The notes beneath the pieces were generated by a model. The model was not told the DNA's origin and made no database searches. It saw only the letters and a list, made by a program, of their open reading frames with translations. Positions 1 to 7,270 of a stretch of DNA of 19,284 nucleotides are shown here, piece after piece (the stretch's first letter is position 1; each line of letters starts with the position of its first letter). Source of the stretch: Acidobacteriota bacterium (GTDB taxonomy: Bacteria; Acidobacteriota; JAAYUB01; JAMOQF01); assembly GCA_027040585.1 (NCBI GenBank), contig JALULU010000425.1, forward strand, positions 1-19,284. Reading direction: 5' to 3'. The translations under genes were made by a program, and so were the position numbers.

Positions 1-200
1 TGAATCGAATCAAGAAGTGCATCTTCTACCTTCTCGGCAATTGGAAAATAAATTTTCCTTGATTCTTCCGGATGATAAATTAAATAATCTATTGCCGCTG
101 CTGTTTCAAAAATAATATAATCAATAACAAAGAATATGGTATTTATGATACTGATAAAAGAATAACCAATGATACATATCATGTCGCAACTTCTGAACAT
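1..200 (-). CDS. Possible N-terminal part of a gene running off the left edge
   Basis: On the minus strand a frame stays open from about 227 to the window edge, with ATG candidates at 200 and 182. The part near the edge (about 115 to 1) reads like real protein, including FETAAAIDYLIYHPEESRK followed by a charged helix-like stretch. The part nearer the start is low-complexity and hydrophobic. It overlaps a plus-strand frame that also looks coding at 123-254, so at most part of each can be genuine. I do not recognise the product. Confidence 0.25.
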   Translation of the reverse strand, partial: MFRSCDMICIIGYSFISIINTIFFVIDYIIFETAAAIDYLIYHPEESRKIYFPIAEKVEDALLDSI

Positions 201-254
201 ACAAGATTTTATAATGATATAAATAATATTAAATTTTTATTTGACTCTAATTAA
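84..254 (+). pseudogene. Possible C-terminal gene fragment
   Basis: A plus-strand frame from 84 ends at a TAA at 252-254. From about 123 it has protein-like composition (NNKEYGIYDTDKRITND, later HTRFYNDINN). There is no start codon or upstream coding continuation, because a stop lies at 81-83. It may be the tail of a gene broken by rearrangement, with minus-strand coding sequence joined to it near 115. The barrel promoter at 241-270 overlaps its end. It could also be a chance open frame, and I do not assign a function. Confidence 0.25.
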
Positions 255-270
255 TATAAAAATATATAAT
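241..270 (+). promoter_or_regulatory. Sigma70-like promoter for the porin-cytochrome cluster
   Basis: TTGACT at 241-246 and TATAAT at 265-270 are separated by 18 bp. Transcription would start near 277, leaving a leader of about 33 nt that contains the AGGTG ribosome-binding site at 297-301 before the ATG at 310. The surrounding DNA is very AT-rich, so chance matches to the -10 box are easy, but the TTGACT match and spacing are good. Confidence 0.5.
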
Positions 271-309
271 AATATTCTTATATATATTTAAAAAATAGGT
301 GTTAAACTA

Positions 310-2196
310 ATGAAATCAAAAACTTTTATTTCCATTTTGATTTGTTGGTCATTTTTTTATGTGTACACTTATTCCTCGAATTATACCTACACTTATGAGT
401 TTATAACAGGATATTCTTTTCTTTTTTCCAGAGGAGATAGCCCATATTATAGAAGTCACACTGATTTATCAGAAGGCTTTTTTGGTGATGAGTTTAATTT
501 TAAAATAATTCCTAAAAATGAAAAAGGTTGGTTTGACATTATGCAGGTTCAAGCCAGTCTTTCTAATAGACTTGATTCCTCAAAATCAATTTCAATTATC
601 CTAAAAAAGCACAAGCTGTACACCCTTAAAATTAATTATGATTACTTCTATGATTTTTTTTATGATACCAAATACAATTATGGTGCTGATAATCGAAACC
701 TGGAAAGAAGTAATTTTGATATAGATTTTAAATGGAAGGGTATTAAACATTTTGTATTTGATACAGGATACAAATATATTATTTCTAAAGGTGATATAAA
801 TGTTCCATCTAATGACTGGGGCGAAATCTTCTCAATACCATTAAATAGACATGTGACACGTGAAGAATACAGTGCCGGAGGAAAATATTACAAAGGGGGA
901 TTTTCTATAGATTTCAATCAAGAATGGGTAGATGTAACTGATGATTCCCGATATATGAATGGAGATGTTTATGGAGTTGGATTTGGCTCACAAGTTATAA
1001 TTTCCACAAATAGAAATAGGAGTGGCTCAGTTGATTCATCCATTCCAATTTCAACACTTATAATAAACTATAGTGCTGATAGATGGTCAACGGGTTCATC
1101 ATTTTCCTACAAAAATGGTTCAATTGACGAAGATACATTAAATTTTAAAGAATTTCTTTTTTATGATTTTAACTCGAAAAACTCATTTCTCATAAAAGCA
1201 ATAGGTGGGTCAAATACACCTGAATACAATGCAAAATACAATATAGACTTTGATCTCTCAGATAATGTAACTCTGGAATACAACGTTGAATGGGACAAAT
1301 TAGAAACTGCATCAAATCTTATGATTGACAGAAATCTTACGTTATACCCAACCCAGGGTAATCCAATTGTTATAGGAGGTTCAGACTATGATGGATATTA
1401 CTATAAAAACGCCTACACCACAAATTCAATCTCTGCAATAACATATCCAATAAAAAACTTAATTTTCACTACGAGCTATACTCACACATCTGGTGACATT
1501 ACTCAAAGGTACCTGCATAACTCTGAACTATCTTCAAACATATATGAAAGTTATAGTTTTGATACTTTAAAATTTGATGCCCATTATAGAACTATTTTTA
1601 TGACAAAACTTAGGGGTGGATATTCCTATGAAAATATTGATAATCCACTTTATAGAACGGCAGGAGATCATAAAAATGAATTCTATTTTTCAGCAAGTCA
1701 ACCAATTAGAGGGAAATTTTCAATTGATGTGAGTTACCACGATTCCAGATTAAAAGATTCATCCATTAAGCTTGATAGCAGTGTTAAATTGTTTGAAACT
1801 TCTGCAGATTATACACTAAATAAAAATTTTAATGCTGGCTTTGGCTTTACGCATCTTGATTTAGATCACTTTGAAAATTTTATATATTTTAATAATGGTA
1901 ATAAAGTTTCCTCACTTGAACTTTATGATACATCACAAAATGGATACTTTGCATATTCCACATTTAAAGATAAAAAAAATCGTTTAAAAGGACAGATAAA
2001 AGTTTATTACCTTGATGACAATGGAAAATCTCTTCCACTATCTCGCTGGAATGCATCTGGAAAGTTTGAAATAAAACTCAGAAAATATCTATGGGCACAG
2101 GTCGAAGGAAGATATTATGATTACAATGAAGATATCTTTCCAATACATAATTACAGTATAAAACAGGTCATATTTGGCTTGAGATGGAAGTATTAA
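310..2196 (+). CDS. Outer-membrane beta-barrel protein, MtrB/PioB- or Pcc-porin-like
   Basis: 628 aa with an N-terminal Sec signal (charged MKSK, then a hydrophobic stretch to about residue 22). The rest alternates short polar turns with amphipathic strands rich in Tyr, Phe, Asp and Asn. It ends in an aromatic-rich strand whose last residues are RWKY, as expected for a BAM-assembled barrel. The only cysteine is in the signal peptide, so the CXXC motif of Shewanella MtrB is absent. Its length is close to the MtrB/PioB range. The gene directly downstream, 11 nt away, encodes a decahaem cytochrome of the MtrA/DmsE type, the usual partner that sits inside such a barrel to carry electrons across the outer membrane. 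The porin role rests on composition, ending and neighbours; no specific family motif was seen. An AGGTG site lies 8 nt before the ATG. Confidence 0.75.
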   Translation: MKSKTFISILICWSFFYVYTYSSNYTYTYEFITGYSFLFSRGDSPYYRSHTDLSEGFFGDEFNFKIIPKNEKGWFDIMQVQASLSNRLDSSKSISIILKKHKLYTLKINYDYFYDFFYDTKYNYGADNRNLERSNFDIDFKWKGIKHFVFDTGYKYIISKGDINVPSNDWGEIFSIPLNRHVTREEYSAGGKYYKGGFSIDFNQEWVDVTDDSRYMNGDVYGVGFGSQVIISTNRNRSGSVDSSIPISTLIINYSADRWSTGSSFSYKNGSIDEDTLNFKEFLFYDFNSKNSFLIKAIGGSNTPEYNAKYNIDFDLSDNVTLEYNVEWDKLETASNLMIDRNLTLYPTQGNPIVIGGSDYDGYYYKNAYTTNSISAITYPIKNLIFTTSYTHTSGDITQRYLHNSELSSNIYESYSFDTLKFDAHYRTIFMTKLRGGYSYENIDNPLYRTAGDHKNEFYFSASQPIRGKFSIDVSYHDSRLKDSSIKLDSSVKLFETSADYTLNKNFNAGFGFTHLDLDHFENFIYFNNGNKVSSLELYDTSQNGYFAYSTFKDKKNRLKGQIKVYYLDDNGKSLPLSRWNASGKFEIKLRKYLWAQVEGRYYDYNEDIFPIHNYSIKQVIFGLRWKY

Positions 2197-2207
2197 AGGT
2201 GGTAATC

Positions 2208-3044
2208 ATGAAAAAAATGGTAATGGTAACAATTTTCATTTTATTTGTATTTTATTGTTTTGGATCTACACCTAAACCTAAAAGAGTTGGAAGTGACACC
2301 TGCACAATGTGTCATGATACTATTGAATCTCAAATAGATAAAACTCCACACAGTCCAAAAAAGGGAGTTCAATGCGAAGATTGCCACGGACCTGGTTCTG
2401 TTCATGCCGATGATCCAAGTCCAAAAAACATATTCAGTTTTAAAGAGAAATCTCCAAAATCCATATTTGAAAAATGTAAAAAATGTCACAAGGGTATGCA
2501 TAAAAGTTGGAGCTCTCATTTTTTATCAGGTGAATCTTGCCTTAACTGTCATGATATGTGGCACAGTGAAGAAGAAAATATAAAAGATAAATCTATTCCA
2601 ACTGAAGGTCTTTTAAAAGTGGAATCTACTCAGCTATGTTTAAAATGTCATACAACACAGCAAAATGAATTTAACAAACCTTTTCACCATGAATTTAAAG
2701 GTGTAGGTAACAGTTGTATTCAGTGCCATAATCCACATAAATCAAGAAAAGAATTAAGGCCAAGAAAAATGTCCAAAAAATGTGCATCGTGTCATCCCGA
2801 TATGTCAGGTCCGTTTATTTATGTACACCTTGGAACTCAATATGAAGGATGTATTGAATGTCATAAACCACACGGTTCAACAAATCCAAATTTGTTAACG
2901 AGAAGTCCAACAAGGTTTTTATGTCTTTCTTGTCATGTTGATACTCCGTCATTTCACGACCTATCTAATCCAAAATATGAAAACTGTACATCCTGTCATA
3001 GTGCGATACACGGTTCAAATGTAAGTTCAAAATTTTTTGAATGA
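2208..3044 (+). CDS. DmsE/MtrA-family periplasmic decahaem c-type cytochrome
   Basis: 278 aa from the ATG at 2208, which follows an AGGTGG site at 2197-2202 and gives a proper signal peptide (MKKM, hydrophobic to about residue 20). An ATG at 2184 is in frame but would overlap the barrel gene and spoil the signal. Ten CXXCH sites begin at residues 32, 56, 90, 111, 144, 170, 192, 215, 239 and 260. Family landmarks are CEDCHGPGSVH at 56-66, MSGPF at 199-203 and a CHKPHGS stretch at 218-224. DmsE/MtrA proteins of about this size and exactly ten haems form a wire that threads an MtrB-type barrel and takes electrons from periplasmic or inner-membrane cytochromes. The tight spacing after the barrel gene supports a shared transcript and complex. 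Confidence 0.93.
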   Translation: MKKMVMVTIFILFVFYCFGSTPKPKRVGSDTCTMCHDTIESQIDKTPHSPKKGVQCEDCHGPGSVHADDPSPKNIFSFKEKSPKSIFEKCKKCHKGMHKSWSSHFLSGESCLNCHDMWHSEEENIKDKSIPTEGLLKVESTQLCLKCHTTQQNEFNKPFHHEFKGVGNSCIQCHNPHKSRKELRPRKMSKKCASCHPDMSGPFIYVHLGTQYEGCIECHKPHGSTNPNLLTRSPTRFLCLSCHVDTPSFHDLSNPKYENCTSCHSAIHGSNVSSKFFE

Positions 3045-3075
3045 AAATTAAAAAATTTTTATAAAAGGAGTAATT

Positions 3076-4842
3076 ATGCGTTACAAAACAATTATTATTT
3101 TCACCTTGGCATTAGCCATATCCTTTTCTATTGCACTGGCGCGGCCCAACAATAATGCACCTATTTACTCCCGCAGCTGGAATAAAAAAACCGTTAGAAT
3201 TGTTAATTCTTTGAGAACTAAGCTTTTTGAAACCTATGGAATAAAAGGCTTAGAGGAGAAGGTTTTTGTTGGGTCAGAATTTTGCCTGGCATGTCATCAG
3301 GATAAGGCCGGATGGAGAAAAACCAAACATTCTATGACGCTTAGAAAGCCCATGGAGAAATACTCACTTGTAATGGGATGGGGTGTAATTGCTGACTATG
3401 ACCAAAATGGTGTAGATGACTTTGAACAGGGCTTAAATTTTAATGAAATTTCTTCAGCATTTGATGCATTTAAACCCAATGCCCCAATTCTATCAGTTAA
3501 AAACGGTCAGTACACAATAACAATTGGAGATTTAGATTATCCAGTTGTCTTTGTAAATGGTGGTATTGGAAAATGGCGTGAACGCTATTGTGTTCGCATT
3601 CCTGCAGTTGATAGCCCAACTGGTTATTCTAAGGATGTTTATTTTGCACCTATTCAATATAACCTCAGAACACATCAATGGGTTCCTTATAAAACAAAAT
3701 TGTGGTACACCCAGGATAATAAGCCAAAATTTGAAAATGGTACAACTCTTGAGGAAATTGCATCTAAGGCTAAAGCCACTTTCACAAAAAATTGTATAGG
3801 ATGCCACACTACAGGAATCAGAAGCCTTTCAAAATGGGATGATGGCGAGTGGAAATACACTCCTTATGTTGCAGTACTTTATAATGAAGACGATCCTCAC
3901 TATTTTGACTATAATGGCGATGGTTTAAAAGATCTTGTGGGAGTAGGTTGTGAAGATTGTCATGGACCTGGGTCTCAACATATTCTTGGTGGCGGAGATC
4001 CAACAAAGATTGTAAATCCTGCAAAACTCAGTGTTGATGAAGCAAATGCAGTCTGTGGTCATTGCCACAACAGACAGAGGTCTGTCCCCAACAAAACCTT
4101 TGGGTGGCCATACCATGATGATACTGACACTCAGTGGTATCCCGGTAATGGGTTTCCACTTTCCGATTTCTATGTAAATGCAAATGAACTTTGGCCAGAT
4201 GGAGAAACATCTTATGAGCACAACCAACATTATGCTGAATTTTATAGATCTGACAAGCCTACAAATCCAGACCAACCTTTGCGTTGCTTTGACTGCCATG
4301 ATCCACACGATCCAACTAATAAACATCAAATAAGGACATCATTAAATGTTGATGGTATAACAATACCTACAAAAAATGATAATGATACCTTGTGCCTTGC
4401 GTGTCATGCAGGACATGGTGATTTTAAAGATATTACTAAAGAAATGGTAGCAGATTACGATAATAATGTAAACATTATAGGTCCTATTGTTAGTGCTCAT
4501 ACACATCATCCATATGCTCCAGACCGTATTATGGGGCTTTCAAGATGTTCACTCTGCCATATGCCATCAGTTGCAAATGCACAAAGGGCTTCAGGCCACG
4601 TTTCTCATACTTTCAAAGTTGTTCCACCTGAAAAAACTCTAAAATATTTAGAAGAAGGTGGTATGCCAAATGCTTGTGCTGTTTCTTGCCACAGTCGAAA
4701 AGTTAATCTCTGGGGATTTGGACTTGATCCTGATATGTTAGAATGGAATGAAGACTTTGATGTAGATACAGCCACAAAACTTATGGAATATTACGGTCCT
4801 GATGGAATCTGGTGGCAAACTGATCTTCAGTCTGGTCATTAA
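3076..4842 (+). CDS. Secreted octahaem c-type cytochrome
   Basis: 588 aa with a clear Sec signal ending about ALA at 20-22 and an AAGGAG site 5 nt before the ATG. Seven CXXCH sites start at residues 70, 240, 292, 327, 404, 440 and 491. An eighth site at 534-539 is CAVSCH, a CX3CH variant. A long haem-poor segment (75-239) separates the first haem from the rest. Two DxDxNGxxD/DxNGDGxxD loops (107-115 and 278-286) resemble calcium-binding loops, and the second lies just before haem 3. The protein is probably the third part of the electron conduit, at the outer cell face or in the periplasm, receiving electrons from the decahaem/barrel pair. I do not recognise an exact characterised homologue. 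The gene ends the operon, with a hairpin following. Confidence 0.85.
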   Translation: MRYKTIIIFTLALAISFSIALARPNNNAPIYSRSWNKKTVRIVNSLRTKLFETYGIKGLEEKVFVGSEFCLACHQDKAGWRKTKHSMTLRKPMEKYSLVMGWGVIADYDQNGVDDFEQGLNFNEISSAFDAFKPNAPILSVKNGQYTITIGDLDYPVVFVNGGIGKWRERYCVRIPAVDSPTGYSKDVYFAPIQYNLRTHQWVPYKTKLWYTQDNKPKFENGTTLEEIASKAKATFTKNCIGCHTTGIRSLSKWDDGEWKYTPYVAVLYNEDDPHYFDYNGDGLKDLVGVGCEDCHGPGSQHILGGGDPTKIVNPAKLSVDEANAVCGHCHNRQRSVPNKTFGWPYHDDTDTQWYPGNGFPLSDFYVNANELWPDGETSYEHNQHYAEFYRSDKPTNPDQPLRCFDCHDPHDPTNKHQIRTSLNVDGITIPTKNDNDTLCLACHAGHGDFKDITKEMVADYDNNVNIIGPIVSAHTHHPYAPDRIMGLSRCSLCHMPSVANAQRASGHVSHTFKVVPPEKTLKYLEEGGMPNACAVSCHSRKVNLWGFGLDPDMLEWNEDFDVDTATKLMEYYGPDGIWWQTDLQSGH

Positions 4843-4860
4843 ATATTTATAACTAACTTT

Positions 4861-4885
4861 CCCCCCTCCTCTTTGAGAGGGGGGG
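4861..4885 (+). terminator. G/C-rich hairpin after the cytochrome operon
   Basis: The run CCCCCCTC-CTC is followed by a TTT loop and GAG-A-GGGGGGG. It can fold into a stem of about 10 pairs with one C-A mismatch and one G-T pair. It lies 18 nt after the octahaem stop codon in otherwise AT-rich DNA. There is no strong T-run after it (ATAAATATTT), so it may stall or protect RNA rather than act as a classical intrinsic terminator. The rest of 4843-5006 shows no gene. Confidence 0.5.
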
Positions 4886-5006
4886 ATAAATATTTAAATC
4901 TATATAATCTTTGCTTCTGCCTTTAAGTATATTTATGTAAGTTATAACATCAACTCTATATCTAATCTTTCAAAAATGAAAATATTAAAAATTAATGAGA
5001 AATAAC

Positions 5007-5020
5007 GGGGTCAGACCTCG
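5007..5020. repeat. GGGGTCAGACCTCG short repeat
   Basis: This intergenic copy of a short motif recurs in related forms at 12491-12656 and 17246-17256. Forms on the other strand read CGAGGTCTGCCCC, GGTCTGACCC and CGAGGTCTGTCCCC. From memory, similar strings are scattered between genes in many genomes with REP-type elements. No transposase for it is in this window. Confidence 0.5.
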
Positions 5021-5027
5021 ATATAGT

Positions 5028-5055
5028 TTGCTAAAAAATTTTTTTTCTGTATAAT
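5028..5055 (+). promoter_or_regulatory. Promoter for a leaderless-type purine operon
   Basis: TTGCTA at 5028-5033 and TATAAT at 5050-5055 have a 16-bp spacer. The ATG at 5063 lies only 7 nt after the -10 box, where transcription should begin, and no purine-rich ribosome-binding site precedes it. The mRNA would therefore start at or within a base or two of the start codon. The same geometry recurs at 9773 and 12723. Confidence 0.6.
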
Positions 5056-5062
5056 TATCCCT

Positions 5063-5359
5063 ATGATTTTTGCAAAGGTTATAGGCTCAGTTGAATCAAC
5101 AATTAAGCATTTTCACTATGAAGGGTTGAAGTTACTTCTTGTAAAGCCCCTTGACAAAAATTTAAATGAAGAGGGGGAACCCTTTTTAGCCGTTGACAGT
5201 GTTGATGCGGGACCTGGCGATATTGTCCTTGTTATTGAAGAGGGCTGGAGTGCCTGGCAATCTGTGGGTAAAAAGGACTTATCTCCTATAAACAGGGCAA
5301 TAGTTGCTAAAATAGATAAAGTAAATTACTTAGATAATAAAAATCAGGAGAAAACCTAA
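5063..5359 (+). CDS. EutN/CcmL-type pentameric vertex-like protein
   Basis: 98 aa. The pattern fits the EutN/CcmL family: an N-terminal strand with FAKVIGSVEST, then GLKLLLVKPLD, AVDSVDAGPGDIVLV, a GWSAW loop and AIVAKIDKV near the C-terminus. Family members cap the vertices of bacterial microcompartments. No BMC-domain shell gene or encapsulated pathway is visible here, so this may be a stand-alone family member of other or unknown role. It leads an operon: the next gene starts with GTG right after its stop, behind an AGGAG site at 5346-5350 inside this gene. It could also serve a microcompartment encoded elsewhere. Confidence 0.75.
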   Translation: MIFAKVIGSVESTIKHFHYEGLKLLLVKPLDKNLNEEGEPFLAVDSVDAGPGDIVLVIEEGWSAWQSVGKKDLSPINRAIVAKIDKVNYLDNKNQEKT

Positions 5360-6295
5360 GTGGAAAAGGTAAATGTTTTAATCCTTCACAAACTCCCCTT
5401 TAACTCTGAATCCCTTTTTGACAAACAGTTTAATATTTTTCGCTATGATGATAATTTTAAAAATGAAGAAATTCAAGCCCTCATCCCCCTTTTAACTGAT
5501 GAGGTTTCAAAGGAATTAATTGATAGTTTACCAGACCTAAAAATTATCTCAAATGTAGGTGTTGGCTATAACAACATTGACTATGAATACGCCCTTTCAA
5601 AGGGAATTGTTGTGACAAACACGCCTGGGGTTTTAACTGAAAGCACTGCAGATCTCACCTTTGCACTAATCTTAGGTGTTGCAAGGAGGATACTTGAAGC
5701 TGATAGATTTTTAAGGGATGGAAAGTTTAAAGGCTGGGATTTAACCCTTTTTTTAGGACTTGAATTAAGTCAGGCAACCCTTGGAATAATTGGTATGGGT
5801 AGAATTGGTCAGGCTGTGGCAAGGCGTGCTAAGGGTTTTGGGATGAAAATTATATATCACAATAGAAAGAGAGTTAGTGAAGATTCAGAAAAGGAACTTT
5901 CTGCAAAATATGTACCCTTTGATGAACTCATATCCACATCGGACATAATTTCTTTACACTGTCCCCTTACTAAGGAAACTCACCACCTTATAGATAAAAA
6001 TGAATTTTTGAAGATGAAGGATGGGGTAATAATCATAAACACAGCTCGTGGACCTGTGATAAATGAAAAGGAACTTGTAAATTTTTTAAAAAATGGGAAA
6101 GTAAAGGGGGCAGGCCTCGACGTATTTGAGAGAGAGCCTGAAGTGGAAGGCGATTTGCTCCATATGGAAAATGTTATTCTCTTGCCACATATTGGCTCTG
6201 CAACACATTATACGAGAAAGAGGATTGTGACCCTTGCTGTAAATAATGTTATTGAATTTTTTAAAAATGAAAGGCCACTTACGCCAATTAAATAA
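5360..6295 (+). CDS. D-isomer-specific 2-hydroxyacid dehydrogenase, glyoxylate/hydroxypyruvate reductase-like
   Basis: 311 aa from a GTG start; AGGAG lies 9 nt upstream and the previous stop codon abuts it. The Rossmann motif GMGRIG is at 145-150. The catalytic triad is in the expected places: R230 in NTARGP, E259 in FEREP and H277 in PHIGSA. The substrate-domain signature NTPGVLTESTADL is at 87-99, and the protein ends in PLTPIK like many glyoxylate reductases. It would reduce glyoxylate, hydroxypyruvate or a similar 2-oxoacid with NAD(P)H, or run as a phosphoglycerate dehydrogenase without the C-terminal ACT domain. It is 24 nt from purS and shares the operon. The family is secure; the substrate is not. 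Confidence 0.9.
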   Translation: MEKVNVLILHKLPFNSESLFDKQFNIFRYDDNFKNEEIQALIPLLTDEVSKELIDSLPDLKIISNVGVGYNNIDYEYALSKGIVVTNTPGVLTESTADLTFALILGVARRILEADRFLRDGKFKGWDLTLFLGLELSQATLGIIGMGRIGQAVARRAKGFGMKIIYHNRKRVSEDSEKELSAKYVPFDELISTSDIISLHCPLTKETHHLIDKNEFLKMKDGVIIINTARGPVINEKELVNFLKNGKVKGAGLDVFEREPEVEGDLLHMENVILLPHIGSATHYTRKRIVTLAVNNVIEFFKNERPLTPIK

Positions 6296-6319
6296 AAAAA
6301 GAAAATTAAGGAGCTATAT

Positions 6320-6565
6320 ATGATTGCAAAGGTTTATGTAAATTTTAAAAAGACGATTCTTGACCCTCAGGGTAGAACTATACGAAAGACCCTTGAATCT
6401 CTTGGATATAAGGACGTGCTTGAAGTGAGACAGGGAAAGGTTTTTACCCTTAAATTCAAAGATAACCTTCCAAAGGAAAAAGTTGAAGAAATGGTTAAAA
6501 AATTGGGAAAGGACGTTTTGAGCAACCCTGTTATTGAAGATTTTGAATATGAGGTGGTGGAATGA
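6320..6565 (+). CDS. purS: Phosphoribosylformylglycinamidine synthase subunit PurS
   Basis: 81 aa, the normal size for PurS. It opens with MIAKVYVNFKKTILDPQG, and the family core follows: GRTIRKTLESLGY, then VRQGKVF, and a C-terminal IEDFEYEV. PurS bridges the PurQ glutaminase and PurL synthetase in the small-type FGAM synthase, which turns FGAR, glutamine and ATP into FGAM in step 4 of purine synthesis. A strong AAGGAG lies at 6308-6313. Its TGA stop overlaps the purQ ATG (ATGA), pointing to translational coupling and matched subunit amounts. Confidence 0.95.
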   Translation: MIAKVYVNFKKTILDPQGRTIRKTLESLGYKDVLEVRQGKVFTLKFKDNLPKEKVEEMVKKLGKDVLSNPVIEDFEYEVVE

Positions 6566-7266
6566 TTAAGTGTGGTGTTGTAGTTTTCCCCGGTTCAAAT
6601 TGTGATCACGATGCCTATCACGTCTCAAAACATGTGATGGATTTTGAAACAGTTTTCCTGTGGCACAAAGATGAAGATTTAAAGGGGTGCGATTTTATAA
6701 TAATTCCTGGCGGTTTTTCTTACGGTGATTATTTGAGGTGTGGTGCAATAGCCAGTTTCTCACCAATTATGAAATCCATTAAAAAGTTTGCTAACGATGG
6801 TGGGCTTGTACTTGGAATTTGTAATGGCTTTCAAATCCTCCTTGAAAGTGGATTACTGACCGGGTCACTTTTGAGGAATAAAAATTTAAAATTCATATGT
6901 AAATTTGTGGACATACGGGTTGAGAACACTGACACGCCTTTTACAAATAGCTGTACTAAGAAGGTTTTAAGGATTCCAATAGCACATCATGATGGTTGTT
7001 ATTTTATTGATAAGGATGGACTTCGTAAACTTGAAGAAAATGGTCAGGTTTTATTTAGATATTCTTCTTCACGTGGTGAAGTTGATAGAGAATTTAATCC
7101 AAATGGTTCACTTAACAATATTGCTGGCATAACCAATAAAGAGGGAAATGTCCTTGGTATGATGCCTCATCCTGAAAGGGCTTCGGAAACGGTTTTGGGA
7201 TCTTTTGATGGGAAAATGATTTTTAAATCAGTTTTAAATTTTCTTGAAAAGAAAATAAAGGAATAG
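6562..7266 (+). CDS. purQ: Phosphoribosylformylglycinamidine synthase subunit PurQ (glutaminase)
   Basis: 234 aa class I glutamine amidotransferase. The nucleophile is C87 in GICNGFQ, with H203 and E205 in MPHPERAS. The N-terminal FPGSNCDHDA and PGGFSYGDYLR motifs are typical of PurQ. It hydrolyses glutamine and channels ammonia to PurL, with PurS holding the complex together. It starts inside the purS stop codon and ends 4 nt before purL, the usual compact purSQL order of organisms that do not use the long fused PurL. All key residues are present. Confidence 0.96.
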   Translation: MIKCGVVVFPGSNCDHDAYHVSKHVMDFETVFLWHKDEDLKGCDFIIIPGGFSYGDYLRCGAIASFSPIMKSIKKFANDGGLVLGICNGFQILLESGLLTGSLLRNKNLKFICKFVDIRVENTDTPFTNSCTKKVLRIPIAHHDGCYFIDKDGLRKLEENGQVLFRYSSSRGEVDREFNPNGSLNNIAGITNKEGNVLGMMPHPERASETVLGSFDGKMIFKSVLNFLEKKIKE

Positions 7267-7270
7267 ATTT

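Noticed and set aside
2184..2207. Earlier ATG for the decahaem cytochrome
   Set aside because: It overlaps the barrel gene, adds residues before the signal peptide and lacks a ribosome-binding site; ATG 2208 has AGGTGG.
3925..4329. 134-aa minus-strand frame
   Set aside because: Shadow of the octahaem cytochrome gene; composition follows the complement of haem-motif codons.
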